Shown here: piece after piece, positions 1-12,900 of the stretch | How the letters are laid out: every line of letters begins with the position of its first letter | Position numbering within the stretch: position 1 is the first letter of the stretch | DNA from: Malurus cyaneus samueli | Lineage: Eukaryota; Chordata; Aves; Passeriformes; Maluridae | Assembly (NCBI GenBank): GCA_009741485.1 | Contig: CM019220.1 | Location: 371,529 to 435,528, forward strand | Reading direction: 5' to 3' | DNA length: 64,000 nucleotides | Made by a program: the position numbers and the translations under genes | Notes under the pieces: generated by a model | The model's input: the letters and a program-made list of their open reading frames with translations, nothing else | What the model was told of the DNA's origin: nothing | Database searches by the model: none

Positions 1-3000
1 GGGATGGGCGACACACGGCAGCGATGGGCACACACAGCCAGGATGGGCACCACACAGTGGGATGCGGGCAACACAGCCAGGGATGGGGCACACACGGGCA
101 GGGATGGCACACACGCCAGGGATGGGCACACCACAGCCAGGGATGGCACACACAGGGGATGGGCACGACACACCAGGGATGGGGCAGCACACGGGCAGGG
201 ATGGGCACACACGGCGGATGGGCACACACAGCCAGGGATGGGCACACACGCCTGGGATGGGCACACACGGCAGGGATGGGCACACACACCAGGGATGGGC
301 ACACACGGGCAGGGAGGCACCACGGGCAGGGATGGCAACACACGGCTGGGATGGGCACACACAGGGATGGCACACACAGTTGGGATGGCACACACGGGCA
401 GGGATGGGCACACACAGCCAGGGATGGGCACACACGGCAGGGATGGGCAACACGGGCAGGGATGGCAACACCAGGCAGGATGGGCCACAGCAGGGATGGC
501 ACACACACGGGATGGCACACACAGCTGGATGGGCACACACGGTGGGATGGGCACACACGGCCAGGGATGGGCAACACACAGCGGATGGGCACACACGCGG
601 GATGGGAACACACAGCCAGGGATGGGCACACACGGGCAGGATGGCAACACACGGCAGGATGGGCACACACAGCCAGGGATGGGCACACACAGCTGGGATG
701 GGACACACGGCTGGGATGGGCACACACAGCCAGGGATGGCACACACACCAGGGATGGGCACACACAGCAGGGATGGGGCACACACAGCCAGGGATGGGCA
801 CACACGGGCAGGGATGGGGCAGGGATGGGCAACACACGGCCAGGATGGGCACACACAGCAGGGATGGGGCAGGGATGGGCACACACGAGGCCAGGGATGG
901 GGCACACACGCTGGGATGGGCACACACGGGCAGGGATGGGCCACACACGAGCGGGATGGGCACACACGGCAGGGATGGGCACACACAGGCAGGGATGGGC
1001 ACACACGGGCAGGGATGGGGCACACACGGGCAGGGATGGGCACACACGGGCAGGGATGGGCACACACAGCCCAGGGATGGGCACCACGGGCAGGGATGGG
1101 CACACACGGGCAGGGATGGGCACACACAGCCAGGGATGGGCACACACAGCCAGGGATGGGCACACAGGCAGGGATGGCACACACAGCCAGGATGGGCACA
1201 AACGGGCAGGGATGGGCACACACAGCCAGGGATGGGCACACACGGCAGGGATGGGCACACACGGGCAGGGATGGGCACACACAGTTGGGATGGGCACACA
1301 CGGGCAGGGATGGGGCACACACAGCCAGGGATGGGCACACACGGGCAGGGATGGGCACACACGGGCAGGATGGGCACACACAGTGGGATGGGCACACACG
1401 CAGAGGGATGGGCACACACGGCTGGGATGGCACACACAGTGGGATGGGCACACCACCAGGATGGGCACACACGGGCAGGGAGCACACATCGGCAGGATGG
1501 GCACACACACCAGGGATGGGCACACACAGTGGGATGGGCACACACGGCAGGGATGGGCACACACGGCTGGGATGGGCACACACAGTTGGGATGGGCACAC
1601 ACGCCAGGGATGGGCACACACGGGCAGGGATGGGCACACGGGCAGGAATGGGCACACACAGCCAGGGATGGGCACACACAGTGGGATGGGCACACACGCA
1701 GGATGGGCAACACACAGGATGGGCCACACACGGCAGGATGGGCACACACAGTTGGGATGGGCACACACGGCGGGATGGGCACACGGCAGGGATGGGCACA
1801 CACAGCCAGGGATGGGCCACAACACGGTGGGATGGGCACACAACAGCCAGGGATGGGCACACACGGCTGGGATGGGCACACAGCTGGGATGGGCACACAC
1901 AGCCAGGGATGGGCACACACGGGCAGGGATGGCACACACGGGCAGGGATGGGCACACACAGCCAGGGATGGGCACACACAGCCAGGGATGGGCACACACA
2001 GCCAGGATGGGCACACACGCTGGATGGGCACACACAGCCAGGGATGGGCACACGCGGCAGGATGGGCACACACGGCTGGGATGGGCACACACAGCCAGGG
2101 ATGGGCACACACAGCCAGGGAGGGCACCACAGCCAGGGATGGGCACACACGGGCAGGGATGGGCACGACAACAGCCAGGGATGGGCACACACGGGCAGGG
2201 ATGGGGCACACACGGGCAGGGATGGGCAACACACGGGCAGGGATGGGGCACACACAGCCAGGGATGGGCACACACGGCGGGATGGGCACACACGCCAGGG
2301 ATGGGCAACACACGGGCAGGGATGGGCACACACAGCCGGGATGGGCACACACGCAGGGATGGGCACACACGACAGGATGGGCACACACGGTGGATGGGCC
2401 ACACGGCCAGGATGGGCACACACGGCAGGGATGGGCACACACGGGCAGGGATGGGCCACACAGCCGGGATGGGACACACGTGGATGGCACACAGCAGCAG
2501 GATGGGCACACACGGCTGGGATGGGCACACACAGCCAGGGATGGGCACACACAGCCAGGATGGGCACACACAGCCAGGGCCCATGGGGCACACACAGCCA
2601 GGGATGGGCACACACGCCTGGGATGGGCACACACAGCGGTGGGCATGGATGGGCACACACGGCAGGGATGGGCACACACGGCAGGGATGGGCACACACGG
2701 ACAGGGATGGGGCCACACAGTTGGGATGGCACACACGGGCAGGGATGGGCACACACAATGGGAAATGGGCACACATGGCAGGGATGGGCCACACACAGCC
2801 AGGGATGGGCACACACGGCAGGGATGGGCACACACAGCCAGGGATGGGCACACACGGGCAGGGATGGGCACACCCACGCCAGGGATGGGCACACACAGCC
2901 AGGGATGGGCACACACAGGCAGGGATGGGCACACACAGCCAGGGATGGGCACACACGGGCAGGGATGGGCACACACGGCTGGGATGGGGCACACACAGCC

Positions 3001-3778
3001 GTGGATGGGCACACACAGCAGGATGCAACAGGCAGGATGGGCACACAGGGCAGGGATGGGCACACACGGGAGGGATGGGCACACACGGGCAGGATGGCCA
3101 CACACGCTGGGATGGGCACACACAGCCAGGGATGGGCACACACCGGACGGGATGGGCACACACGGCTGGGATGGGCACACACGCAGGGACTGGCACAGGG
3201 AGATGGGCACACACGGGCGGGATGGGCACACACGGACAGGGATGGGCACACACGGGCAGGGATGGGCACACACAGTTGGATGGGCACATCACGGCAGGGA
3301 TGGGCACACACGGACAGGGATGGGCAGGAGGGCACACACGGGCAGGGATGGGCACACACAGCCAGGGATGGGCACACACGGCAGGGATGGGCACATCACG
3401 GGAGGGATGGGAGCACACGGCAGGGATGGGCACACACGGGCAGGGATGGGCACACACAGCCATGGAGGGACTGGGCAACCACACGGCCAGGAATGGGGCA
3501 CAGCACGGGAGGGATGGGGCAACACACAGCCAGGGATGGGAGGGCAGGGATGGGCACACACGGGCAGGGATGGGCACACACGGAGCAGGGATGGGGCACA
3601 AACAACAGCCAGGGATGGGCACACACGGGCAGGGATGGGCACACACGGGCAAGGGGATGGGCACACACGGACAGGGATGGGCACACACGGCCAGGGATGG
3701 CAGGATGGGCACACACGGCCAGGGATGGGCACACACAGCCAGGGATGGGCACATACAGTTGGGATGGGCACACATGGC
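1..3778. repeat. Large intronic minisatellite (about 20-bp unit, about 190 copies)
   Basis: A head-to-tail array of a unit close to GGGCAGGGATGGGCACACAC, with alternates beginning AGCCAGG, GGCAGG, AGTTGGG or GGCTGGG. Units vary from about 17 to 21 bp, mostly by one-base changes in G runs and in the CA tail. The array begins before the window and stops at about 3778, where unique sequence starts. It lies in a BAZ2B intron on the sense strand. The unit lacks stop codons in any frame, so all three forward frames stay open for about 1,280 codons; this comes from composition and is not coding. Confidence 0.97.
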
Positions 3779-6275
3779 CGGGACGTGCTGCCCATCTCAG
3801 GAGTGCTCACCCTCCAGCCAATGCTCCCCAGCCTCTGTCAATTGGCCTCTCGTGGGGCTCTCTCTGATACGTCTTTCTCATTAGGAGAGATCAGGTAATA
3901 CCTTTCAAAATGAGGATTGGTATTTCGGAAGTTTTTAGTTGTTATGCTTCTACATGTTACGCTTTTCTGTATTTACTTACTTGCAGAGTTTTTTGACACC
4001 TTTCCCTATGGTGGTGACCTCTGTGCATGAAAATTAGGAGGACCACAGAATGCAGAAAAAAAATTTTCACCCTCAGTTGTTACATTTCTGGCAAATGCAC
4101 GGACTAATTTGTGCATGAAAATATGATAAATGTCTGCAAAAAATATGACAATTATTTTCATGCAGTGAAGTATCTTGTTTTCTAATCAATCATGTGATTT
4201 AGTGTCTGTATTTTACCAATTAGTCTTTCTTTAACCAGCAATTGCTGAAATTACATCGCTAAAACTAAACTGTAATTTTGGGGTTGTGATGGTAGTATGT
4301 TAGTGGTGGTTGCATTTTTCGCACACTTTAAATTGGATAGATGCAGAAATTATGTATTAATTGAACTTGAACTTTTTTTGTTGATATTAGAATTTTTAAA
4401 CATAAATCTCCATTTTGGCCACAGAAAAAGCCTCCTAATTTTCATAAGGATGAACCAAAGGCCCGTGACTCACATTTTTCCCCTCAAAAACATAGGAAAA
4501 AAAAAATCGGATACCCATCAGAATTGTGTGATCTCATGAGAATTGCATCATTCTAGAGAGCTATCTGATTAACTGTAACAGTACAGGCTAATAAGAAACT
4601 TGAGCCTGGTTTTGGGCCCAAAAATAAGCCACAGAACTTCCCCTAAATGTAACTTGATCATTAAGTTTTCTTTCTAAAATGGGTAGTATAAAAAGTACTT
4701 TTTGTCTGTCTCCTGCTCCTCATTGACTTACGCACTATGGTAGGAACTGTTTTGCATTTGAGCTGCATACAGAATGTATCTTGCATTTCTTTGGTTTGCT
4801 GTATTTCATTTTATTTGAACGAGATGAATCCGCAAATGCTTTGGAAAAGGCACAGAAAGAAAATAATTGACATGCACCTACATGCCTTAAAATAGTAAAA
4901 AACCCCCACATAAACAAACACACACGAAAGTTTTAGCCAAGAGCTGTAAGGCAAACCTCTGGTTTTTAGTATGTTGTCTTAATGAATGTTTAATCTCCCT
5001 GAAAAGCAAAACAGGTGTGTTCTTAAATTCTCACCTACCTCCTCTTAACCCTCAGCTCTTAGTTTGCCCTCTCTCCGTACGTTCGACAGTTTATCTATTT
5101 CTAATTCCTATACCTAAACCTTGGAAATAGGAGACATAAAGTGTTGAGTGATCTGTCCATTTAAACAATACTTCTCCATCCCTTCTGTGTAGGCATTTTG
5201 GTGCTTATGCTGATACTTGAGTGGTTTACATCTTGACACAGACCATAGTTGTGAGCACATTTTGAAGTTTTAATAGGAGTGGATGTACTTTTCTTTGTAG
5301 AAATTACAGTTTTTCAGGAGCAAGTCAATATTAGTGGATGTGCTGGCCATGAGCCATGAGCCAGGTGTTTATTTGTGACTGCAGTATCAGATGAATGTCA
5401 AATAAGCAGTTGGATTTTCTGCCTCCTTCCCTGTACGCCAACAGTTCTCTGTTTAAAAGCATTTATACTTTTAAAGACTTCTTGTCTGAGTTGGCAGTCA
5501 GTTTAAGGGTAAAAGAGAAAAGTTTTTTCCCTGTGTGCAGGGTAGATCATCAGATCTTTTGCATCTCTCATGTTTGAAGAAACTTGGTTTTTAATCATCT
5601 TCTGCTTGCTATAGTTTAAATTGCTTAGACGTTATGCTGTCTGCTTAGTTGTATGCAGAATTTCAGTCGTCATGTTGGGTGGCTCTTGAAAGAGTATTTA
5701 ACTTCACAGAATGTTGATGTTGTTTCACAGTCAAAAGTTGTTAATGATTTGTATTGAAGGAGGTAAATGTTTAGTGTTATTTCAGTATTTGGGGAATATT
5801 TGATTTTGCAACAAGAATTGTGGTTCTCCATTTCATAGTTGGCTGTGTGTTTGATGAAATAATCAATTGCAAAAATAAACTTAAGGCTGTAAACATTGTA
5901 CTCCCTTGATATCACCAGAGGGGCTCTTTGATGAGGTAGGTGGAATGTTGCAGAAAGAAAGCTGCAGAAAGTTGTTCCTTTCGGAGACTTGGCAGTGGCA
6001 AAGTGCTTCAGATGTGTGAATCCTGTAGCATGTTAGCCATGTTGACTTGATTTTCACCCGAGGTGTTGAGTAGTGTAAATCGATATGCCTAGAAGCTTGT
6101 TCTCTTCTGCAAAGTGCTCCGTAAAGTGAGAAGGGATTTCATTAACAGCAACAACAGCAATGACATTGGAATCAAATGTGAAGTAATTTTTAATTTAAAC
6201 TGCTATTTAAACTACTCCTATTAAAACTTTGTAAAATAGTTGATCTGTTACTCTGTGTTTCTTGTACATTTCTAG
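3779..6275 (+). other. BAZ2B: BAZ2B intron, unique part
   Basis: AT-rich intron between the minisatellite and the first BAZ2B exon of the window. It ends in a polypyrimidine stretch and TCTAG acceptor at 6271-6275. I see no conserved exon, RNA gene or recognisable transposon; the short open frames here have no homology I recognise. Confidence 0.6.
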
Positions 6276-6937
6276 GTCTTGAAGAAATTGCAAAAGAAAA
6301 AGAGAAGTTAAAAAAGGAAGAAAACATGCTTATCAAAGAAGAAGAATTTGAAACAGGAGAAAAATTACGTTGTTTGGCTACAACTCTCTGTGAGCAAAAG
6401 GAAAATCTGAAAGAAAAGGACAGCACTAACCTGTTTTTACAAAAGCCTGGGTCATTTTCAAAATTAAGCAAACTGTTAGAGGTAGCAAAAATGCCGCCTG
6501 AGTCTGACACTATGTCTCCAAAACCCAACGGCAGCGCATCAAATGGCTGCACATTATCTTACCCAAGTAACTCAAAAAACTCTCTCTGCAGTCTGCAGCC
6601 CCCTGCATCACAAAACTCCATCGAGAAGTCTGATTCTAATAATCTTTTCAGTGCTAATGCAAGTGGGACGGGAAAGCTGTACAGTTCTCCAGCGATTGCG
6701 AATGATCAGCTGTTAAAGACTCTGAGTGAGAAGGGCAGGCAGTGGTTCAGCCTGGTCCCCCGCGTGCCCTGCGATGACACCTCTGTCACCCAGCTGGACA
6801 CAGCAGCTCCAGCTCCTCTCACTCCTCACTCACACCCCCCATCAAAGTCACCCTCCCCTGTTCCATCTCCTCTGCTGGGCTCAGCCTCTGCACACAGTCC
6901 CATGGGATTAAGTCCTTTTGCATTGTCACCACTGCAG
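6276..6937 (+). CDS. BAZ2B: BAZ2B exon: Ser/Pro-rich linker
   Basis: Flanked by TCTAG acceptor and CTGCAG/GTAAAT donor. The frame starts with two bases finishing a split Gly codon (GLEEIAKEKEKLKKEE). It holds a charged coiled-coil-like start, the conserved FSKLSKLLEVAKMPPES motif and a Pro/Ser tail (SKSPSPVPSPLLGS) before NPFALSPLQ-like SPFALSPLQ. It is the longest exon seen for this gene here. Confidence 0.95.
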
Positions 6938-9900
6938 GTAAATAAATTCATTTTTGAATAATTTGACTTTGCAGAGCTTATTTGGGCAGGATATCTGTTT
7001 AGACAAATTACCTCACAGATCTGAAATCAGTATATCTTAATTTCTTCTTTTTTTTCTGTTTCTAAATGTTAATAACTAACTGCAGAAGTTTTGTAATACT
7101 AAATTATGATGTGCCAAGTAAGCTAGTGTATGATATTTTGTACATGTATGTCAGTAATTTAATGTGGCTTTTAGGATGTTTTCTAGTCAACCATTTAACA
7201 GATATTAAATGAAAAGCAAGTACATAAAATCTTTTTGGAAGTGTAATACACCACACCCTACCTTTAAAAGCTATTGCTTTTTAGCATTATCCAGGCATTA
7301 ATAAGCATTGCATGTCAGTGTTACATTAGTTTTTCTGAAACTAACTAAAGAACTGAGTAAAGGCCTCCTTTGTGTTTTGATTATTGTTTGACAAATAGCA
7401 TCCCAATCATAATTCAGGTTTCTCAGGGACATTAATGGTAGTTGTGCTCTGTAGCAGGTGAAGACTGGACTACCTATAATGGGACTTCAGTTTTGTGGAT
7501 GGCCTACAGGAGTTCTTACTTCAAACGTTCCATTTCCATCTTCTGTACCTGCTCTTGGATCAGGCTTGGGATTGTCAGAAGTGAATGGTAGCTCATTCTT
7601 GGCATCTGGTGTTCCTGTGAGTAAAAGTGAATCACCAGCACTACAGACTGAAAAAATAGCTTCTGCCCCTTCTACAGCAGCTGAAGTAGCCAAGCCCGTA
7701 GATTATCCTAACCCAAAGCCTATACCAGAAGGTAAGTGTAATGCAAGAAAAAAGATGATAATTTTTGCAGTGCCACTACAATGTTACAATATTTTTTTAA
7801 ATAATTTGCCTGTTGGTTTTCTAATCTGATTGTGTGTGATCACATTAAAAAAAAAAAAGCCTGCAAAGTGTTTTTATGCTTGTCTTGATTTAGAAATGCA
7901 GTATGGGTGGTGGAGGATTACTGATCCAGAGGACCTAAAATCTTTGATTAAAGTTCTGCATCTCAGGGGAATAAGAGAAAAGGCCTTACAAAAGCAAATA
8001 CAGAAACACATGGATTATATCACTCTGGTCTGCATCAAAAACAAAGATGGTACGTAGTTGATGTTTAGTTACAGATGGTGTTGGGGCACCAGAAAACTGC
8101 TTTCTGAGATGTGATTAGCCGGGGATTTACAGTAATGGCTGAGAAAAAAGGTAAAGGTCTCCTTATCTGTCGTTGCCTTTTCACCAGGCAACTTGGTCTG
8201 AAAAGTTACTGGATTGGAGAAATTGCATTTAATATAAATTGTTGTAGTGGTATAAGTAACCTTCTTAAGCTCTGCTGACCTTCTGAAGCTCTTTCTGTCT
8301 TTGTAACCCTCAGCCTCTCCTTCCCTTTTCTGCCTTTAAAGTGCAAGTTTGAAACCATACAAAATTGGTTGTCCAGATTGGGTTTTTTTAAGAATAATAC
8401 AACAGTTCTTCATCATTTGACTGGAGTGATGGGTAAATTAGCTTGAATTTACCAGTGCAGTTGTAATGCTAATTAAAATAACCAAAATGTGATTCTCAAA
8501 TACAGTTGCAATTATTGATATCAATGAAAATGAAGATAACCAAGTAACTCGGAATGTTGTGGAAAACTGGTCAGTAGAAGAACAAGCCATGGAGATGGAT
8601 CTTGCTATCCTTCAGCAGGTGGAAGATCTAGAGAGGAGAGTTGCATCAGCTAGCTTACAAGTTAAGGTAAAACCAACTTCAAGTAAAATTTCTCTTTAAA
8701 ATAGGTGATAAGAATTTAAAGCTGATAGCAGTCCTTGTGTGCTGGTAAGTGCCTTCTTATTCCATCCTAACTGCCTACAAATAAAACAAATACACTATCA
8801 GCAGTAGTATCATGGAGATTTGTGTTTGAAATATTTTATTGCGTTTCAGTCTTCAGCTGAAGGTGTTCAGAATGGCAGCTGCTGGAGAATGTTCTACAGT
8901 GGAGTTCTGTGCACGTTTTGTTAACCTTCCCTGAATGCAAAGATTGTATTTCATACAGTCTGCTTAACTCTTGGGGGGTTTGCCACACTACTGCCTGGTT
9001 TGTGTGATTATTGCTATTAATGCTTTCAGAAATGCCTACAATCAGAATAATTTGCTTGAGTTTTGTAAAGCCACGGAGAACATGTAATAGGTATGAATGC
9101 AATAGAGTTAAGAATTCTCTGGATTTTGGAATTCTTCCAGGGTGGGTGTAAGGTTATCAAATTGCATATGTTTGGTTATAGTACAGGAGTGGTGTTTATG
9201 ATGTAGAATTTGGCATGAGATGGATGTTGTTTTATTGTGACCGATACTGTCTCCTGAGCGTGCTAAATAGGTAGTCCTGTTTGGATGTTTTGACCGGTAG
9301 AACAGGATACTTCATGAGAGGATAAGAATGCAGACTGTTGCAGAAAGGTTCCTTCATAAAGTCTGGTAATGCTTATATTACTTGATTAATTATTTTAGTT
9401 CTCTGGATATTTTGGAAAATGTCTCTACAGATGGATTACAAGTAACCGCGATCTACCAGAAACAGCGCTTCAATTACTTTGTTTGATTCCGTAAAACAGT
9501 TCCTCTGTTTACACCCTGAGTTAACAGCAACAAATAAATGCACAAACCTTTCTATTGACATAGGGTTGGCTGTGTCCTGAACCTGCATCAGAGAGAGACG
9601 ACTTGGTATATCGTGAACATAAGTCAATTACTAGATTGCACAAGAAGCACGATGGAGATTGTGCTGGAGGTGGAGAAGGCAGTGCCAGCTCTCTAGAGCG
9701 CAGGAGTGACAACCCTCTAGATATAGCTGTAACCAGGCTGGCTGACTTGGAGCGGAACATAGAGCGAAGGTATCTGAAGAGCCCCTTAAGTACCACCATT
9801 CAGATCAAACTGGATAATGTGGGCACAGTTACTGTCCCTGCTCCTGCACCATCTATTAGTGGTGATGGTGACGGGTAGGTTATTGAGATTAACTTGAAAA

Positions 9901-12900
9901 ATTATTGTGCTTCTTTGCTAATTGGAACCTATTTTCTTATTGCCTGTTATCTATGTACTTTCTTGTATGTCTGTGATCCATATGGATCATGTTATTCTGC
10001 ATGGTGCTTTGTAAAGATTTTTTTTGTTACGTTTGTTAATAATCTTGCAAAGTTATCTTACATTTAACTGGTTGTGACTAAGCTTTGAGGCACGTAGCCA
10101 CAGTCTGTGCACTACATGAAATTTAGTTGCTTAAACCTTATACTTATTGGCTGTGTACGTTTTGTCATTGCTTGGCTTTCAATGTGATAATGATTGTTCC
10201 ACATTTAAACGAGCAATCACGGGTATGACCTACTTCATTTCCCTGTATTTTAATGCAGAACTGAAGAGGATATTGCTCCAGGGCTAAGGGTGTGGAGAAG
10301 GGCACTGTCAGAAGCGCGCAGTGCTGCCCAGGTAGCTCTGTGCATTCAGCAGTTACAGAAATCAATAGCATGGGAAAAATCCATTATGAAAGTTGTAAGT
10401 ATCTAAACTGTTTTTGCTATATCCGATTTTCCCACTTTAGGTATTTTAAGTTGCCATGGTGAATAATGCATTTCTTATTACTTCGTGTAAAACCTCGCAG
10501 TTAAACTGTACATTGTGCACGGATGAATGAGCCTAATGGAAAAGATTGTCCCTTGCTTGCCAAATTCAGTATCCTGAACTTGCTAAGATAAAAAGCCTTT
10601 GTGAATGGTTATGTTATTAAAGATGGTAATTATTCTTTGTTGATGACATTGAGGGAAAGGAGAATAATTGCTTGCTCCATTTCATGAAAGATGCTCTGTC
10701 TGATGGAGTGTTTTTAATCTCACCTGTGACACAAGTTTTATGGAGGTTCAGCATCACATATCCTTCATTAAGGACTTCATTTTTCAGAAAGTTGAGATGC
10801 TCCAAATTTGCAGCTTTTTTGCATGCAGAGTTCTCCCAACTGAACATACAAATTAGGCAAGTGTGTGAGCAGACAGGCTGAAATAACTGTTTCCTTGTAC
10901 ACTTAGCAAGTCAATCTAAGTTAACTCCATGTACAAAGAAAGCATGCAAAGGGGATATGTCAAAATTTGCATGGACCTCTGAACCTCAAATTTCTGCAAA
11001 CAAAACCGGTTAGTACAGCAATAGTGACTGTGATGTGAGCAAGTGTGACCAGTGTTGTGCAGTGGGTAGCAAAAGTGAGTCTTGCATTTGTGGTTCTTTT
11101 CCTAACTTTTTAATTTCTGTCAGTCCTATACCATTTCTAATTACATCTGGATAATATACAGATGATTTAAGTAAAAGCTGTAATGTCAGGCTATACTTTT
11201 GAGTTTATATAGTTGTTAGCTTGAAGTATTTTTAGTACAAAAAGCTTGTGAATTTGGTAGAAGCACCTGAAAAGGTGTTGGAACATTTCAAGATGTAGTA
11301 ATTTATTATTCTGGTATTTTAAAGTTAGTATGAATTTTAGGAAGTGCTTGGGATCATTTGTTTTGCTTTACTGAATTCGTTCATAGTGGCCCTTGGATAA
11401 GATCTTTACCAATTATTATTTGGAAATACTCTTGTAAAATACAGTTTTCTTTATAAAGTAGTAACATATGTATGCATTGTGGGCATAAATGAAAAGAAAA
11501 TTTCTGAGATAGTGTGTTTGGGCAAAGAAGTTTTGATAGGTGTACATTTACTTTGCACAGACATTAATGAATTAGAGAAAGGGCTTGTCATTTTGTGGGC
11601 TGTAGGGACTTAAATGTCTTAAAATAAATTAATTGCTTTTTCAACATGTTGTCCCAATATAGCCTTTAAATTAGTTCCTTACATACTCCATGTATTCTTC
11701 TAGGGATATGATCAAGAGCAGGTTCTGATTGGAGTAAAATGCAAGTAATTTTGAGAGTGAATTCGTGTGCTTGAAGGAGAAGGGTAATTTCGGTACCATT
11801 TATTGCTTCAAATTTAAAAAAAATGAATTAAAAGCATTTTTCATTCATGACAGTACTGCCAGATTTGTCGAAAGGGAGACAATGAAGAGCTGCTGCTCCT
11901 TTGTGATGGGTGTGATAAAGGCTGTCACACGTACTGCCACCGGCCCAAGATCAGCAGCATCCCGGATGGGGACTGGTTCTGTCCTGCCTGCATAGCCAAG
12001 GTGACAAACACTGTCAGGGTGTAGGCACTGCAGCAAGGGACCTGTGTGTTGTGTGTGCTAGAGCTACAGCTCTGCCCCTGCTTTTTTCCAATGAAAATAA
12101 TGGTCTGTATGTTTTGGGGGGGGCCTCCCATTAAATGATGAAATATTAATAGTTTAATTTGTGTTTTAGTGGCAGTAAAGGCTACAGTTTTATTTGTTCT
12201 AAACGGTGGGCTTTTCAATGTAAGTAGGTACAGAATTTTCATGCTAATTCAATATCATCATTTTTAATTTGTCTTTGGAAAAGAGAAAAATCTTAGTAAA
12301 TATTTTTATTTTAGCGTGTTTGTATCAGTCATTTAGGAAGAGAGAAGTGTTTGTCCAGAACTGTGCCAGCCTGGTTTGTTAGGAAATACTGTTTTACCTA
12401 TCTGAACATCAGGTGCTTTTGTACTGTCACAAGCTGAGAACCTAAGTCACTTGTACCAGGAATTTCTGCAGCCTTATTTGCCTTCAGCAAACAGCAAAAA
12501 GTTAATAATCTTTAATATTAAATATTTCATTTGTTTTGGTGCTTCTGTTTCTGATCTTCATCGCTGTCTGTCAGTGATAACAGAGGTTTTTGTAATTTCT
12601 AGGCCATTGCTTATTTCAGTTCTCTCTATTCTAGGCAAGTGGTCAAACTCTAAAGATAAAAAAACTTCAGATTAAAGGGAAAAAAGGTAATGAACAAAAG
12701 AGAAGCAGGAGATTAGTGGGAGAAACAGAGGATGACGACTCGGCAACTACAAGCACTGCCTTGAAAAGAGGAAAAACAGACCCTAAAAAAAGAAAAATTG
12801 AGGAAAATGTGTCTATAAGCCAGTTAAAGCAAGAAAATTGCACTGCTGTTAAGAAACCTAAGAGAGATGACTCCAAGGACCTGGCTATATGCAGGTAAAG

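Noticed and set aside
1..3778. CRISPR-like array
   Set aside because: The units are contiguous and vary throughout; there are no unique spacers of constant length and no cas genes, and the DNA is from a bird.
3289..3810. Secreted cysteine-rich or toxin-like peptide from the Cys-Pro repeats on the minus strand
   Set aside because: The Cys pattern is a translation of the GGGATGGGCACACAC complement; there is no signal peptide or gene structure.
4..3898. Three overlapping plus-strand open frames of about 1,280 codons rich in HTQPGMGTH-like repeats, and minus-strand Cys/Pro-rich frames at 3289-3810
   Set aside because: All three forward frames are open at once because the 20-bp repeat lacks stop codons. 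Repeated length changes shift the frame constantly, and the array lies in an intron of BAZ2B. No start context, domain or splice support.
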